Notes: generated by a model not told the origin, from the letters alone. Positions 16,355 through 24,749 are shown, counted from the stretch's first letter. The stretch: DNA of 64,000 nucleotides from Microvirga terrae (GCF_013307435.2 NZ_CP102846.1:1-64000), one strand, 5' to 3'. Program-made: numbers and translations.

Positions 16355-18331
16355 ATGCCAGAGCTGAAGCCGAAGATCGCCGAGCGGGACATCCTCACCC
16401 CGGGCCCCGCCTCCGCCGGCCTTGGCGTCGTCGGCATGATCGCCCTCATCATCGCGGCCCTGTACGTCGGGCGTGAGGTCTTCGTTCCGGTGGCGCTCGC
16501 CATCCTGCTGAGCTTCGTGCTGGCCCCGCTCATCCGGCTGTTGCAGAAAGCCCACGTGCCACGGGCGCTGGCCGTCATCGGTGTTGTCCTCGTTGCCTTT
16601 GCCGGCATCACGGCGCTTGCCACCGTCATGGCAACACAAGTCACTCAACTCGCCGGTGACCTGCCGCGCTACCAGGCCACCATGCGCGAGAAGGTGCAGT
16701 CGCTGCGCGGATCCGCCGCCGGCAGCAGCGCCCTCGAGCGGGCCGCGGATGTGTTGCAGGACTTGGGCAAGGAACTCGACAGGCCGCAGGCCGGGACGTT
16801 CCCACCGGCCAACCCGTTGGCACCGAGCACCGTGCCCACGACCGAGACAAAGCCCATTCCGGTGGAAGTGCGCCAGCCCGACCCAGGCGCCCTGCAAACC
16901 CTCGGCGCCTTCATCACCCCGCTGATCCACCCGGCCGCGACCACCGGGATCGTGATCATCTTCGTGATCTTCATCCTGCTGCAACGGGAGGACCTGCGAA
17001 ACCGCCTGATCCGCTTGGCCGGGTCGCACGACCTTCAGAAGACCACCGCCGCCCTCGACGATGCCGCCGGCCGCCTGAGCAGGCTGTTCCTGACGCAACT
17101 GGCCCTGAATGCCGCCTTCGGCGTGGTGATCGGCATCGGCCTGTACTTTATTGGCGTGCCAAGTCCGGTGCTCTGGGGCATCCTCGCGGCAATCCTGCGC
17201 TTTGTCCCCTACATCGGCGCGTTCATCTCCGCCGCCTTCCCGCTGGCCCTGGCGGCGGCCGTTGATCCAGGCTGGTCGATGCTGCTGATGACCGCGGCCC
17301 TGTTCATCGTCATGGAGCCGCTCGCCGGCCACGTTGTCGAACCCCTGGTTTATGGTCACAGCACGGGTCTGTCTCCCGTGGCAGTCGTTGTCGCCGCAAC
17401 TTTCTGGACCTGGCTCTGGGGCCCAATCGGGCTGGTGCTGGCAACGCCGCTGACGGTATGCCTGGTCGTGCTCGGCCGGCACGTGGAGCGGCTCGAGTTC
17501 CTCGACGTTATGCTCGGCGACCGCCCAGCCCTCTCGCCGCCGGAGATCTTCTACCAGCGCATGCTGGCCGGTGATCCCGCGGAGGCAGCCGACGTTGCAG
17601 AGGAGTTCCTGAAGGAGCGCTCGCTCTCCGTGTACTACGACGAAGTGGCGTTAGCGGGCCTGCGGCTCGCCCGCGCCGACGCCCTGCGTGGCGTCCTCGA
17701 TGAGTCTCGCTTGGAGCGGATGAGAGCAACAGTTGAGGAATTAGTGGACGATCTCTCCGACCATCCTGACCAGGAGCCCCAATCCGGCAACACCAACGAT
17801 CCGGAAGCCGCCGCCGCCGTTGAGGCCAGCGAGGGCGAGAGCGGCAGGACCGACCTTCCGACCCTGCCTCTGGAGGATCTCAATCCGCGCTTCCGGGGCG
17901 AGACACCGATCCTGTGCATTGCCGGCCAGAGCTCGGTCGACGAGGCGGCCGCCCTGATGCTGGCGCAGCTCCTGACCAAGCATGGGCTTCGCGCCCGGGT
18001 GGAAAGTGCAGCCTCGCTGTCGGTCCAGGCCGTTGCGAGGATCGATGATGCCGGCGTCGCCATGGTGTGCCTATCCTATCTCGATGCGGGAAGCCCGGCC
18101 CACATGCGCTATGCCGTGCGTCGCCTGCGCCGCAAGATGCCGCAGGCGCAAATCCTGCTGGGGTGCTGGGTCGAGGGAATGGACGCCGCGGCGGCCGCGG
18201 CCCTGCGGGAGGCGGTCCGGGCGGATCTCGTTGCTACAAGCCTGCGAGACGCGATGACCCTGTGCCTGGAGATGGCCAGACTAGAGGTGACCCAGGGCGT
18301 GAAGGGATCCGTTGCGATCAGCGCCGCTTGA
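16355..18331 (+). CDS. AI-2E family transporter (PerM/YdiK type) with long cytoplasmic tail
   Basis: 658 residues. Early helices (IALIIAALYVGREVFVPVAL, AILLSFVLAPLIRLLQKA, ALAVIGVVLVAFAGITALAT), then a loop domain, then HPAATTGIVIIFVIFILLQ and the family core SPVLWGILAAILRFVPYIGA, with WGPIGLVLATPLTVCLVVLG near 370. The family normally ends around 350-400; here about 270 more residues form a soluble tail with a beta-alpha region (TPILCIAGQSSVDEAAALML, then AQILLGCWVEGM). The substrate is unknown; AI-2 export was proposed for the founding member only. Confidence 0.88.
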   Translation: MPELKPKIAERDILTPGPASAGLGVVGMIALIIAALYVGREVFVPVALAILLSFVLAPLIRLLQKAHVPRALAVIGVVLVAFAGITALATVMATQVTQLAGDLPRYQATMREKVQSLRGSAAGSSALERAADVLQDLGKELDRPQAGTFPPANPLAPSTVPTTETKPIPVEVRQPDPGALQTLGAFITPLIHPAATTGIVIIFVIFILLQREDLRNRLIRLAGSHDLQKTTAALDDAAGRLSRLFLTQLALNAAFGVVIGIGLYFIGVPSPVLWGILAAILRFVPYIGAFISAAFPLALAAAVDPGWSMLLMTAALFIVMEPLAGHVVEPLVYGHSTGLSPVAVVVAATFWTWLWGPIGLVLATPLTVCLVVLGRHVERLEFLDVMLGDRPALSPPEIFYQRMLAGDPAEAADVAEEFLKERSLSVYYDEVALAGLRLARADALRGVLDESRLERMRATVEELVDDLSDHPDQEPQSGNTNDPEAAAAVEASEGESGRTDLPTLPLEDLNPRFRGETPILCIAGQSSVDEAAALMLAQLLTKHGLRARVESAASLSVQAVARIDDAGVAMVCLSYLDAGSPAHMRYAVRRLRRKMPQAQILLGCWVEGMDAAAAAALREAVRADLVATSLRDAMTLCLEMARLEVTQGVKGSVAISAA

Positions 18332-18500
18332 CCCGGTCCCAGCCGGGTAACATGACAAACGGAAGCAACTGCACGGTCACGCGGCGGGCTCCACGTGGGC
18401 CTTGTCACGGGCCGGCGACTGACTTCGGCACTGGCGATCTCCGCTCCCGCGTCCTTCTTCCACGGTTGAAACCAGCCCGGCCTGGTGCATCTGACTGGAG

Positions 18501-19211
18501 ATGAGACAGTGCATCCTGAACGAACGCTCCCACCCCGCCGAGAACCCTTCCCTCACCGACGCCATCCGGACCCATCTCGGGCGCGAGCTGCGCGCTCTTT
18601 ACGGCGACCCTGACGCGGAGAAGATGCCCCGGAGCTTGGGCCAGCTTCTCACCCGCGTGGCGCAGGTCATCCGGGCCCACACCGAACCGGTGGATCAGGC
18701 TTTTGTCGACGAACTCATGGGCAGCCTGCCTTCGCTGCGGGCGTACGCGATCTCGCTCACCCATGACATGAACCGGGCTGAGGATCTCGTGCAGGAGACA
18801 GTGCTCAAGGCGATCAGCAAGCAGGAGACGTTCGAGGCCGGCACGAACCTCCAAGCCTGGCTCTTCACCATCCTGCGCAACCTGTTCTTCTCCGCTCACC
18901 GCAGGACGCAACGCGAGGTCGAGGATACAGACGGGGTCCACGCGGCGACGATGATCTCCATACCCGATCAGGAGGACAGGCTCACGGTCCAGGATCTGCA
19001 TGTGGCGCTTGCCAAACTGCCCCAGGAGCAGCGCGAGGCCCTGCTGCTCATCGGTGCAGAGGGTCTGTCGTACCAGGAAGCTGCCGAGTCGCTGGGAACC
19101 AAGGTCGGGACGATCAAGAGCCGGGTCAATCGGGCGAGGACCCGCCTGGCCGAGTTGATGGGCCTCGTCCATGAGGATGGCATCGCCGGATTGCACGGCG
19201 CGCCAGCTTAG
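18501..19211 (+). CDS. ecfG: NepR-like domain fused to EcfG-type (ECF15) sigma factor
   Basis: 236 residues. Residues 17-55 (SLTDAIRTHLGRELRALYGD, then MPRSLGQLLTRV) match NepR, the anti-sigma factor of the alphaproteobacterial general stress response. From about 70 on it is an EcfG sigma factor: region 2 MNRAEDLVQETVLKAI, GTNLQAWLFTILRNLFFSA, and region 4 LPQEQREALLLIGAEGLSYQ with GTIKSRVNRARTRL. Usually NepR and EcfG are separate, and phosphorylated PhyR removes NepR. ATG at 18501 has GGAG directly before it, too close for a normal ribosome site, so the start is uncertain. The next gene encodes a receiver domain. Confidence 0.9.
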   Translation: MRQCILNERSHPAENPSLTDAIRTHLGRELRALYGDPDAEKMPRSLGQLLTRVAQVIRAHTEPVDQAFVDELMGSLPSLRAYAISLTHDMNRAEDLVQETVLKAISKQETFEAGTNLQAWLFTILRNLFFSAHRRTQREVEDTDGVHAATMISIPDQEDRLTVQDLHVALAKLPQEQREALLLIGAEGLSYQEAAESLGTKVGTIKSRVNRARTRLAELMGLVHEDGIAGLHGAPA

Positions 19212-19384
19212 GATTTCCGGATCGCCGCATGCGGAAAAGCACTCGGATCCTTTCAGCCCCCAGATGGTGCACCTCACGTCTACTGTAGGGAAATTTCGCG
19301 GAAGGCTCTTGTGGAATTGAATGGCGTCCCAAGCGATGAGAGCTACAACTCTCCACGATGGGTAACCGGGCAGGTGAGGACGCG

Positions 19385-19726
19385 ATGAAAGTTATGGTCG
19401 TCGAAGATGATCCGCTCGTCCGTGAGATGGCTGTGGCGGGCTTGGAGGATACCGGGTTCGAGGTTGTCAAAGCGGCCAGCGGCCGGGAAGCCCTGAACCT
19501 CCTGCAAGCCGGGATCGCCGTCGATGCCCTGCTCACCGACATCCGCCTGCCGGGAGCCGATGGCTGGGCGGTGGCCAAGGCCTACCGCGAGCGCTTCCCC
19601 GATCTGCCTGTCGTGTATGTCACGGGTTACGCCGAGCAGATGCAGCCTATGCCCGGAGGAATCATCATCTCCAAACCCTACAGGATGGCTCAGGTGATCC
19701 GCGTCCTAGAAGCATGGGCGGCTTGA
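19385..19726 (+). CDS. Single-domain response regulator (receiver only)
   Basis: 113 residues starting MKVMVVEDDPLVREMAVAGL; GGTGAGGA before ATG. Receiver features: acidic pair in VEDDP, phospho-acceptor Asp in LLTDIRLPGADGW, Thr in VYVTGY, Lys in ISKPYRM. No output domain. It lies 173 bases after the NepR-EcfG gene, same strand. It lacks the sigma-like domain of PhyR, so it cannot replace PhyR directly. It may be the target of a histidine kinase of the stress pathway. Confidence 0.9.
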   Translation: MKVMVVEDDPLVREMAVAGLEDTGFEVVKAASGREALNLLQAGIAVDALLTDIRLPGADGWAVAKAYRERFPDLPVVYVTGYAEQMQPMPGGIIISKPYRMAQVIRVLEAWAA

Positions 19727-19785
19727 GGGAGGTCAAATGCCGCTACAACCCAGATGGCATGGGCTGGCGAAGACCCTCCTGCCGG

Positions 19786-20526
19786 TCACAGCGCGTCTTT
19801 CTTCGCCAGGTGCAGGTAGGTCGGATCGAACTCGCCTGTTGTCTTCAACCCCTCCCAGTCCAGCACCCTCAGGGTTTTGCCCTGAAAGGCGATCAGGCCC
19901 AGTTTCCGGAGTTCCTGCGACACCCGGTTCACGTGCACATTCGAGAGGCCCATCGCGTCGGCCAGATCCGCTTGGGTCACCGGCAGGTCGAAGGCATGGT
20001 CCTCCACCAGCTCGACCGCCCGCAGCCGCACCAGCAGCTCGCACAAAAGATGCGCCATGCGGGTCAGCGCGGGACGACGGCCGACATTGACCACCCACTG
20101 GCGGAACACCGCCGCATCGATGAGGGTGTCGCGCCAGAACAGATCGCCGAGGCGCGGATGGGCGCGCATGAGAGCGCGCAGGTCGTCATGCTGGATGAAG
20201 GCCAGCTTGCACGGGATCAACGCACCCAGGCTGTGATCCATGACCGTCAGGTGCAGGCTCTGGAGATCGGCGATGTCGCCGCTGATGTGGAACGACAGGA
20301 TCTGCCGCTTGCCCGCAGCCGTGATGTTGTAGCGGCAGGCGAAGCCCGCCACGATGAGGCAGCATTCGGAGGCGGTGTCACCTTCGCTGACGATGTCCTG
20401 GTCGGCCGCGACGGTTTTCAGGTGCAGCGGCAGGCGCTGGAGGGCGGCCGTCTCCTCCGGCGTGAGGTGGGCGATGCTCTCGAGCTTGCGGATCAGCGCG
20501 ATGGTTTGTGGGTGGATGGCCTCCAT
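19786..20526 (-). CDS. Crp/Fnr-family transcriptional regulator
   Basis: 246 residues: a cyclic-nucleotide-binding-like domain (residues 25-130, with LPLHLKTVAADQDIVSEGDT, then GKRQILSFHISGDIADLQSL) and a C-terminal winged helix DLPVTQADLADAMGLSNVHV then NRVSQELRKLGLI. It lacks the Cys cluster of Fnr. It differs clearly from the three other Crp-like proteins at 22.5, 24.7 and 25.5 kb, which form their own subgroup. It is convergent with the receiver gene. Confidence 0.92.
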   Translation of the reverse strand: MEAIHPQTIALIRKLESIAHLTPEETAALQRLPLHLKTVAADQDIVSEGDTASECCLIVAGFACRYNITAAGKRQILSFHISGDIADLQSLHLTVMDHSLGALIPCKLAFIQHDDLRALMRAHPRLGDLFWRDTLIDAAVFRQWVVNVGRRPALTRMAHLLCELLVRLRAVELVEDHAFDLPVTQADLADAMGLSNVHVNRVSQELRKLGLIAFQGKTLRVLDWEGLKTTGEFDPTYLHLAKKDAL

Positions 20527-20663
20527 GACAGCCTCCCAGGGGCATCAGGCGGGAGCGCAGGTCTCTCAGCCGCCAGCGCCCGAGGCGTCATTGCCGGCTA
20601 TACCCATAATACTATGGCTGGGAGTGTCGCGAGCAAGGACTGAGAACAGGTGGAGCAAGCTTT

Positions 20664-20679
20664 GGTACAGAACCGTACA
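20664..20679. promoter_or_regulatory. Palindromic operator site 1 (GGTACA-GAAC-CGTACA)
   Basis: A member of a seven-site family with consensus TGTACG-N4-CGTACA. It lies between the divergent Crp/Fnr gene (start 20526) and the DUF6894 gene (start 20805), 125 bases before the latter. Confidence 0.55.
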
Positions 20680-20804
20680 AAGAGCGGTGTCGACCCGAAC
20701 ATGTGCCGTGTCGCTTTCGTTGACCTGGATCGTCGGTAGGATTGATCCAGGCATCGGCGCTTGAGAGACCCGCGTGCTCCCGCCTGTTGGCAGAGGAGCG
20801 CCCC

Positions 20805-21047
20805 ATGCCTCGTTATTTCTTTCATACCTTCAATGGACATCCCTTCCCCGACATGGATGGCATCGAGCTTCCCGGGCTCGAGGAAGCTCGGCGCGAAGCC
20901 GTCCGGACCGCCGGTGCGATCATCCGTGACAGCGGCTCAGACTCCTGGCACGGCCCGGATTGGCACATGGAGGTGGTCGACGCGGCCGGACAGCCTGTGC
21001 TCTGGCTGCGCTTTTCCGTCGAGGGAGCGGGCGGCGGAATCCCATAG
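20805..21047 (+). CDS. DUF6894 small protein
   Basis: 80 residues: MPRYFFHTFNGHPFPDMDGI, then ELPGLEEARREAVRTAGAII and WHMEVVDAAGQPVLWLRFSV. This is the DUF6894 pattern: RYFFH, a D..G/E.P loop, one long helix, and a C-terminal beta pair. GAGGAG lies before ATG. Function unknown. Further members are at 21300, 22283, 43211 and in the 1060 gene. Operator site 1 is upstream. Confidence 0.85.
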   Translation: MPRYFFHTFNGHPFPDMDGIELPGLEEARREAVRTAGAIIRDSGSDSWHGPDWHMEVVDAAGQPVLWLRFSVEGAGGGIP

Positions 21048-21181
21048 TTTACACAGAACGGGACATCGTCGAATGCAGCGCCATGGCCCGCTCAGCAGCA
21101 AGCTCAGTTGTCGGCTGATGATGCACCGGTACGGGCAATATGACGTTTTCACGGCAAGTTGGGATAAGGAGATGGAGGATC

Positions 21182-21197
21182 CGTACGGTTTCGTACA
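21182..21197. promoter_or_regulatory. Palindromic operator site 2 (CGTACG-GTTT-CGTACA)
   Basis: One mismatch to TGTACG-N4-CGTACA. It ends 102 bases before the DUF6894 start at 21300; the 69-bp leader repeat lies between them. Confidence 0.6.
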
Positions 21198-21210
21198 ATT
21201 CTCCTTTCGG

Positions 21211-21279
21211 GACGTTGAGGTCTACCACCGGCAGAACTGACCTGGGCGCCGGTGACTGAGAGATCCGTGCGCTCCCGCC
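21211..21279 (+). repeat. 69-bp leader repeat, copy 1
   Basis: Identical to 26882-26950 except at two bases (21220 and 21270). It starts GACGTTGAGG and ends GCTCCCGCC, just before the ribosome site of the DUF6894 gene. A looser version precedes the 20805 gene (GAGAGACCCG, TGCTCCCGCC). It may be a transcribed leader or carry promoter elements. Confidence 0.8.
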
Positions 21280-21299
21280 CATGGGCAGAGGAGCGCCCC

Positions 21300-21548
21300 A
21301 TGCCCCGCTATTTCTTCCACGTCATCGACGGCCGCGACATCCTCGACAATGAGGGAACGGAGTTTCCCAATTTCAGGTATGTCCGCGCCGAGGCGATCCG
21401 CACCGCTGGGGCCATCCTGCACGATGAAGGTGACCGGTTCTGGAACGGCACCGAGTGGCAGATGAATGTCACCGATGCCTCGGGGCAGTCTGTGCTCAAG
21501 CTCCGCTTCTCGGCCGACGACCAAGACATTGCGCCTGATCGGGAGTGA
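21300..21548 (+). CDS. DUF6894 small protein
   Basis: 82 residues: MPRYFFHVIDGRDILDNEGT, then EFPNFRYVRAEAIRTAGAIL and WQMNVTDASGQSVLKLRFSA. GAGGAG before ATG. It follows operator site 2 and the 69-bp leader. The next gene (21554) starts 5 bases after this stop, with its ribosome site inside this gene, so the two are translationally coupled. Confidence 0.87.
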   Translation: MPRYFFHVIDGRDILDNEGTEFPNFRYVRAEAIRTAGAILHDEGDRFWNGTEWQMNVTDASGQSVLKLRFSADDQDIAPDRE

Positions 21549-21553
21549 GGGAG

Positions 21554-21769
21554 ATGCCGAACCACTTCGACGAGCGCTGGGAAGGTCCGATCAGGGGTCT
21601 CCGTCTCCCTCTCGCTGTTTGGAACACTTTGAAGGATGAAGGCATCACCACCCTTGATCAGCTTCGGGCCATTGCCGATCAGCTTGAGCGTCTCCCTGGC
21701 ATCGGGTCAAAAATGGCACGAGTGACCCGCGATGAACTCGCCCGCGCCTCAGCCCCTGAAGAGAATTGA
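21554..21769 (+). CDS. Small RNA polymerase alpha-CTD-like / helix-hairpin-helix protein
   Basis: 71 residues starting MPNHFDERWEGPIRGLRLPL, then NTLKDEGITTLDQLRAIADQ, then LERLPGIGSKMARVTRDELA. It is about 75 percent identical by eye to the protein at 7974-8180. GGGAG lies 9 bases before ATG. The alphaCTD-like core and lack of any other domain suggest DNA binding near promoters, which is inference. It forms an operon with the DUF6894 gene. Confidence 0.72.
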   Translation: MPNHFDERWEGPIRGLRLPLAVWNTLKDEGITTLDQLRAIADQLERLPGIGSKMARVTRDELARASAPEEN

Positions 21770-21963
21770 TCTGGCCAACATTGAAGCCCGAATGTGCGAC
21801 AGCCCATTCACGGAATGGCCAAGCTCAACGTGTGTGATAGTTCCTGAGCTCTAACAGGCATATGGTGGGTTCTCGTCCCTGGGTGTCTGGGCATTTGGCA
21901 ACCGACCCTTCGCCCCAACATGGAAGGCGAAGGCTATGATCCTCAAGATCTCCACTCCAGCCC

Positions 21964-22196
21964 ATGCGCGTGCTCATCGATGGCCATGACAGCGAAGGCA
22001 AGCTCGTTCTTGCAAATACCCAGCTCGCCGCCGTGCTCGTTCGCCTCGGCAGCGAGACCCATGCCCCCGAGCACGCAGGGCAGTGGACCTAAAAGCTGGG
22101 TGCGGCAAACGCAACGTCCGGGATGCGCCCCTGTTCAAGACACCAGAAGAGGCCGGAACCTGGATTGAACAGGGGCTACCGGGAAAGACTGCATAA
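21964..22196 (+). pseudogene. Broken paralogue of the 23460 small protein
   Basis: The frame MRVLIDGHDSEGKLVLANTQ, then LAAVLVRLGSETHA, stops at TAA (22090-22092). After a frame change the sequence reads APLFKTPEEAGTWIEQGLPG to the stop at 22194-22196. The intact gene at 23460 has the same order (LLALLVRLS, then PPLFRKPEDAEPWFVEQ). So a related gene was broken here. The middle section, where the intact protein has GLWFLAAGFGPC, is poorly preserved. Confidence 0.55.
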
Positions 22197-22282
22197 GGCG
22201 CAGCAGGCGATCTATGGAATGACGAACCAACAATCCTTCCTTGGGAGGCAGGGATCCTTTCAGGAGTTGTGTCGATCTGGAG

Positions 22283-22525
22283 CTACTGGACTGCGTCTGA
22301 GAACGGCAGCGTGAGCACAACCGTGCCACTCTCATCCGTGACCTCGAACGTGCATTGCAGCCATTCGGGAATGGCCTTCAGACGGGCGCCCCTCATCAGG
22401 TCACGGGCCGTTTCGATGACGTGCTGCCGCAGGGCCTTGTGGTCAGGAATCTCGTCACCTTCATCATCGCGGGCAAAGCCGTCCTCGGATGCCGGGTACC
22501 GCAGATGGAGGAAGTAGCGCGGCAT
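22283..22525 (-). CDS. DUF6894-like small protein
   Basis: 80 residues: MPRYFLHLRYPASEDGFARD, then DEGDEIPDHKALRQHVIETA and FEVTDESGTVVLTLPFSDAV. It starts one base after the stop of the Crp-like gene 22527, so it is cotranscribed and probably coupled with it. This links a DUF6894 protein directly to a regulator of the operator-associated subgroup. Confidence 0.85.
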   Translation of the reverse strand: MPRYFLHLRYPASEDGFARDDEGDEIPDHKALRQHVIETARDLMRGARLKAIPEWLQCTFEVTDESGTVVLTLPFSDAVQ

Positions 22526-22526
22526 C

Positions 22527-23240
22527 TCACCGCCCCGTGCCCATCAGGCGCGTGTACTCCGCTTCCGACAGGCCATAGGCATCATCCGCCAGTTCCTCCA
22601 ACTTCTCGCGGTCAAGCACCGTAATCAGCCCACGCTTGGCGCGGATCACCTGCATGCCTTCGAGCACATGAAGCGCCACCGTGACCCCAGGACGGCGCAC
22701 GCCGAGCATCATGGCAATGAACTCGTGCGTGAGTGGGATGTCATCGCCCTCCACCCGGTCGTGGCACATCAACAGCCAGCGCGCCAGGCGGGCCTCGACG
22801 TCACTGTTGGCGTTGGCGAACGCCGTCTCCGAGACCTGAACATGGGACGCCTGGGCATAGCGCAGGAGATGACGGTGCAAAGAGCTGCTCCTTCTCATCG
22901 CCTGCTCCAGATCCGGCGCGGCGAGGCGCCAGCCATGGCCTGCGATCTGCATGAAGTGCTCGTAAGGCGTCTGGTCAATGCCGAGGACGATCGGCAGGCC
23001 GACCATGCCCTCCCGTCCCACCACCCCGACCTCGATCTTGCCGCCGGAGCTGTTGTTGGTCACCGACGACATGCCGGCTTCAGGGAAGTAGACGTGTGCG
23101 ATGGCTGTGTTGGGCTCGATCAGAACCTGGCGGATGTCGAGTGGCACCGGCTCAAGGTGGGGCTGGAGGCTCGCAAAGTCCTCTGCGGACAGTGAGGCGA
23201 GGAGGCGGTTGGTGATGGAAAGTTGCTGTGGCGGGTGCAT
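22527..23240 (-). CDS. Crp/Fnr-family regulator, subgroup A
   Basis: 237 residues starting MHPPQQLSITNRLLASLSAE; GGAGAGGG before ATG. A cNMP-binding-like beta barrel with IEPNTAIAHVYFPEAGMSSV and IEVGVVGREGMVGLPIVLGI is followed by a helix-turn-helix region DIPLTHEFIAMMLGVRRPGV, then TVALHVLEGMQVIRAKRGLI. Two other genes in the window (24750, 25546) share this layout and the LTHEF..(M/L)L.VRRPGVT recognition helix. Operator site 3 lies 145 bases upstream. It heads a two-gene operon with the DUF6894 gene 22283. Confidence 0.93.
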   Translation of the reverse strand: MHPPQQLSITNRLLASLSAEDFASLQPHLEPVPLDIRQVLIEPNTAIAHVYFPEAGMSSVTNNSSGGKIEVGVVGREGMVGLPIVLGIDQTPYEHFMQIAGHGWRLAAPDLEQAMRRSSSLHRHLLRYAQASHVQVSETAFANANSDVEARLARWLLMCHDRVEGDDIPLTHEFIAMMLGVRRPGVTVALHVLEGMQVIRAKRGLITVLDREKLEELADDAYGLSEAEYTRLMGTGR

Positions 23241-23384
23241 GGCCCTCTCCCGTGTCGGGGCGGGAGTACACACCACTCTCGGCCGCTTGCGCCCGGATCA
23301 GACCTGCAAGCGATGAGAACACGATAGACCTTTGAGAACACCAGGGACAGCGCTGTTTGCTGGGTCACGTCTCGAAGCCGCTAT

Positions 23385-23400
23385 TGTACGCTTTCGTACA
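23385..23400. promoter_or_regulatory. Palindromic operator site 3 (TGTACG-CTTT-CGTACA)
   Basis: Perfect consensus palindrome between divergent genes: the Crp-like gene (start 23240) and the small gene at 23460, 60 bases before the GTG start of the latter. Confidence 0.65.
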
Positions 23401-23459
23401 TTCAAGTAGTCTGCCGATGCGGGGCAGCCCCTCGCCATCCTCCGAGCAGGAGCGTAGCC

Positions 23460-23789
23460 GTGGCACCCATCTTCACCTACCAACCCGTCCAACTGGCCGA
23501 AGGAAACCCCGAACGAGAGGGACTTCTGGTGTTTTGGGGGGCTGATCTGCTGGCCCTACTGGTCCGCCTGTCCCTGAAGACACGCAGTAGTCAGGGCGGG
23601 CTGTGGTTTCTCGCAGCCGGCTTTGGCCCCTGCGCGGATATGAGCCCACCCCTGTTCAGGAAGCCTGAGGATGCGGAGCCCTGGTTCGTCGAACAGATGT
23701 CCAAAGTGACCCACCGGACAGGCAGCCCGGCCGAGAACGTCAAACCGCTTGAAGAGGCGGGGACATCCCCTCGCAAGACCTTCCACTGA
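23460..23789 (+). CDS. Hypothetical protein (109 aa)
   Basis: Start codon GTG with CAGGAG 7 bases upstream. Reads APIFTYQPVQLAEGNPEREG, then LLVFWGADLLALLVRLSLKT, GLWFLAAGFGPCADM and PLFRKPEDAEPWFVEQMSKV. A broken relative is at 21964. I know similar small proteins from Methylobacterium relatives but no function. It lies just downstream of operator site 3 and could be controlled by a Crp-like regulator. Confidence 0.7.
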   Translation: MAPIFTYQPVQLAEGNPEREGLLVFWGADLLALLVRLSLKTRSSQGGLWFLAAGFGPCADMSPPLFRKPEDAEPWFVEQMSKVTHRTGSPAENVKPLEEAGTSPRKTFH

Positions 23790-23847
23790 AATCGTACAGG
23801 AGTTTGGTTAGCATCCGCTGCCTACAAGCGGCGCTCCTGTAGCCGCG

Positions 23848-24234
23848 CTAAGGCGCAGAGGCGATCATCTCACGCAGATGATGAAGAAGGGTACTGCCCT
23901 CGTAAGGCTTGGCGACGAATCGTCCGCCCCCGGGGAGCTCAGCCACACTTGGCCTCGCAACTCCGGAGACTACAAGGACGAGGATCCCGGGCCAGCGGCG
24001 ATGAACCAGATGGGCGAGATCAAGCCCATTGAGAGAACCCGGCATGTGGATGTCGGTCAGGATCACCCGCACGTCGTCTCGCACCTCAAGCCACATGACA
24101 GCCTCGTCGGCACTGCCCGTCTCGATGACCTCAAAGCCGGCGTCGTCCAGCAGGTCGGATGCGAAGAACCGCAGCAGCGGGTCATCGTCCACCAGGAGAA
24201 CGACAGGACGAGGACGTGAATATATGCCGTTCAT
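23848..24234 (-). CDS. Single-domain response regulator (receiver only)
   Basis: 128 residues starting MNGIYSRPRPVVLLVDDDPL. The longer upstream frame would cross the operators and is rejected. Receiver features: LVDDDPLLR, Asp in VILTDIHMPGSLNGLDL, Ser in place of Thr in LVLVVSGVARP, Lys in FVAKPYEG. Output domain absent. Operator site 4 lies 23 bases and site 5 87 bases upstream of the start, suggesting direct control by a Crp-like regulator, most likely repression given the closeness of site 4. Confidence 0.88.
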   Translation of the reverse strand: MNGIYSRPRPVVLLVDDDPLLRFFASDLLDDAGFEVIETGSADEAVMWLEVRDDVRVILTDIHMPGSLNGLDLAHLVHRRWPGILVLVVSGVARPSVAELPGGGRFVAKPYEGSTLLHHLREMIASAP

Positions 24235-24256
24235 GGTGAGAGTGCCCGCTTTCGAG

Positions 24257-24272
24257 TGTACGGTAACGTACA
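24257..24272. promoter_or_regulatory. Palindromic operator site 4 (TGTACG-GTAA-CGTACA)
   Basis: Perfect consensus palindrome, 23 bases upstream of the receiver gene start. Its position suggests overlap with the transcription start. Confidence 0.65.
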
Positions 24273-24320
24273 ATTGTTCTCCTGGTTCGGCACCTTCTCT
24301 CATGAATAGCGCCAGGAGTT

Positions 24321-24336
24321 TGTACGGAACCGGACA
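24321..24336. promoter_or_regulatory. Palindromic operator site 5 (TGTACG-GAAC-CGGACA)
   Basis: One mismatch to the consensus. Centre-to-centre distance to site 4 is 64 bases, about six helical turns, which could allow looping or joint binding. Confidence 0.55.
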
Positions 24337-24749
24337 AAGAGGTTGGCGTTGGTGACCCGACCAGGATGATCCAGAAGGCCAGAGGGCCATGCTCGATGAT
24401 GGAGCAGGATAACCTGAGCAGGACGTCATGAGGTTGAATGCGAACAGATCGCCTCTTGGTCGCATCCCGCAGCAGATCAGGCGCAGTTGTCCAAAGAATG
24501 TGAGTGCGGGTAGGACCATCTGGCGCGCGAACCCTACCTGCGTCGACGAGCTTCAGCACCAGGCACGGTTGCGGATTCTTGGGGCCTCTGATCCGGAACG
24601 TTCCCGCCGCTTGCTTCTCAACTCATGAAGCACATCACGACCGTTTCGACTTGAAGAGCGAGCCTGCCTGCGCCACCTTTGGCCCGAGTCAAGGTTCAAC
24701 AGCGACGTGGCAGTTCCGATTGCCGCGTCACCCGATCACCCGTCGTTTG
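24337..24749. other. Intergenic region upstream of the 24750 regulator
   Basis: No gene recognised. The plus-strand frame of the 24750 regulator stays open back to 24504, but family length and alignment favour the ATG at 24750. It should hold that gene's promoter. Confidence 0.35.

Noticed and set aside
16322..17482. A 386-codon minus-strand frame opposite the AI-2E family transporter
   Set aside because: Low-complexity, Gln/Gly/His-rich composition without motifs; antisense shadow.
23785..23800. CGTACA half site after the 23460 gene
   Set aside because: No second arm at the right distance; not counted with the operator family.
7900..24300. EcfG-type promoters (GGAAC-N16/17-CGTT) before the stress genes
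   Set aside because: I looked upstream of the stress genes on both strands and found no convincing match, so control by the NepR-EcfG protein is not claimed. A weight-matrix scan would settle it.
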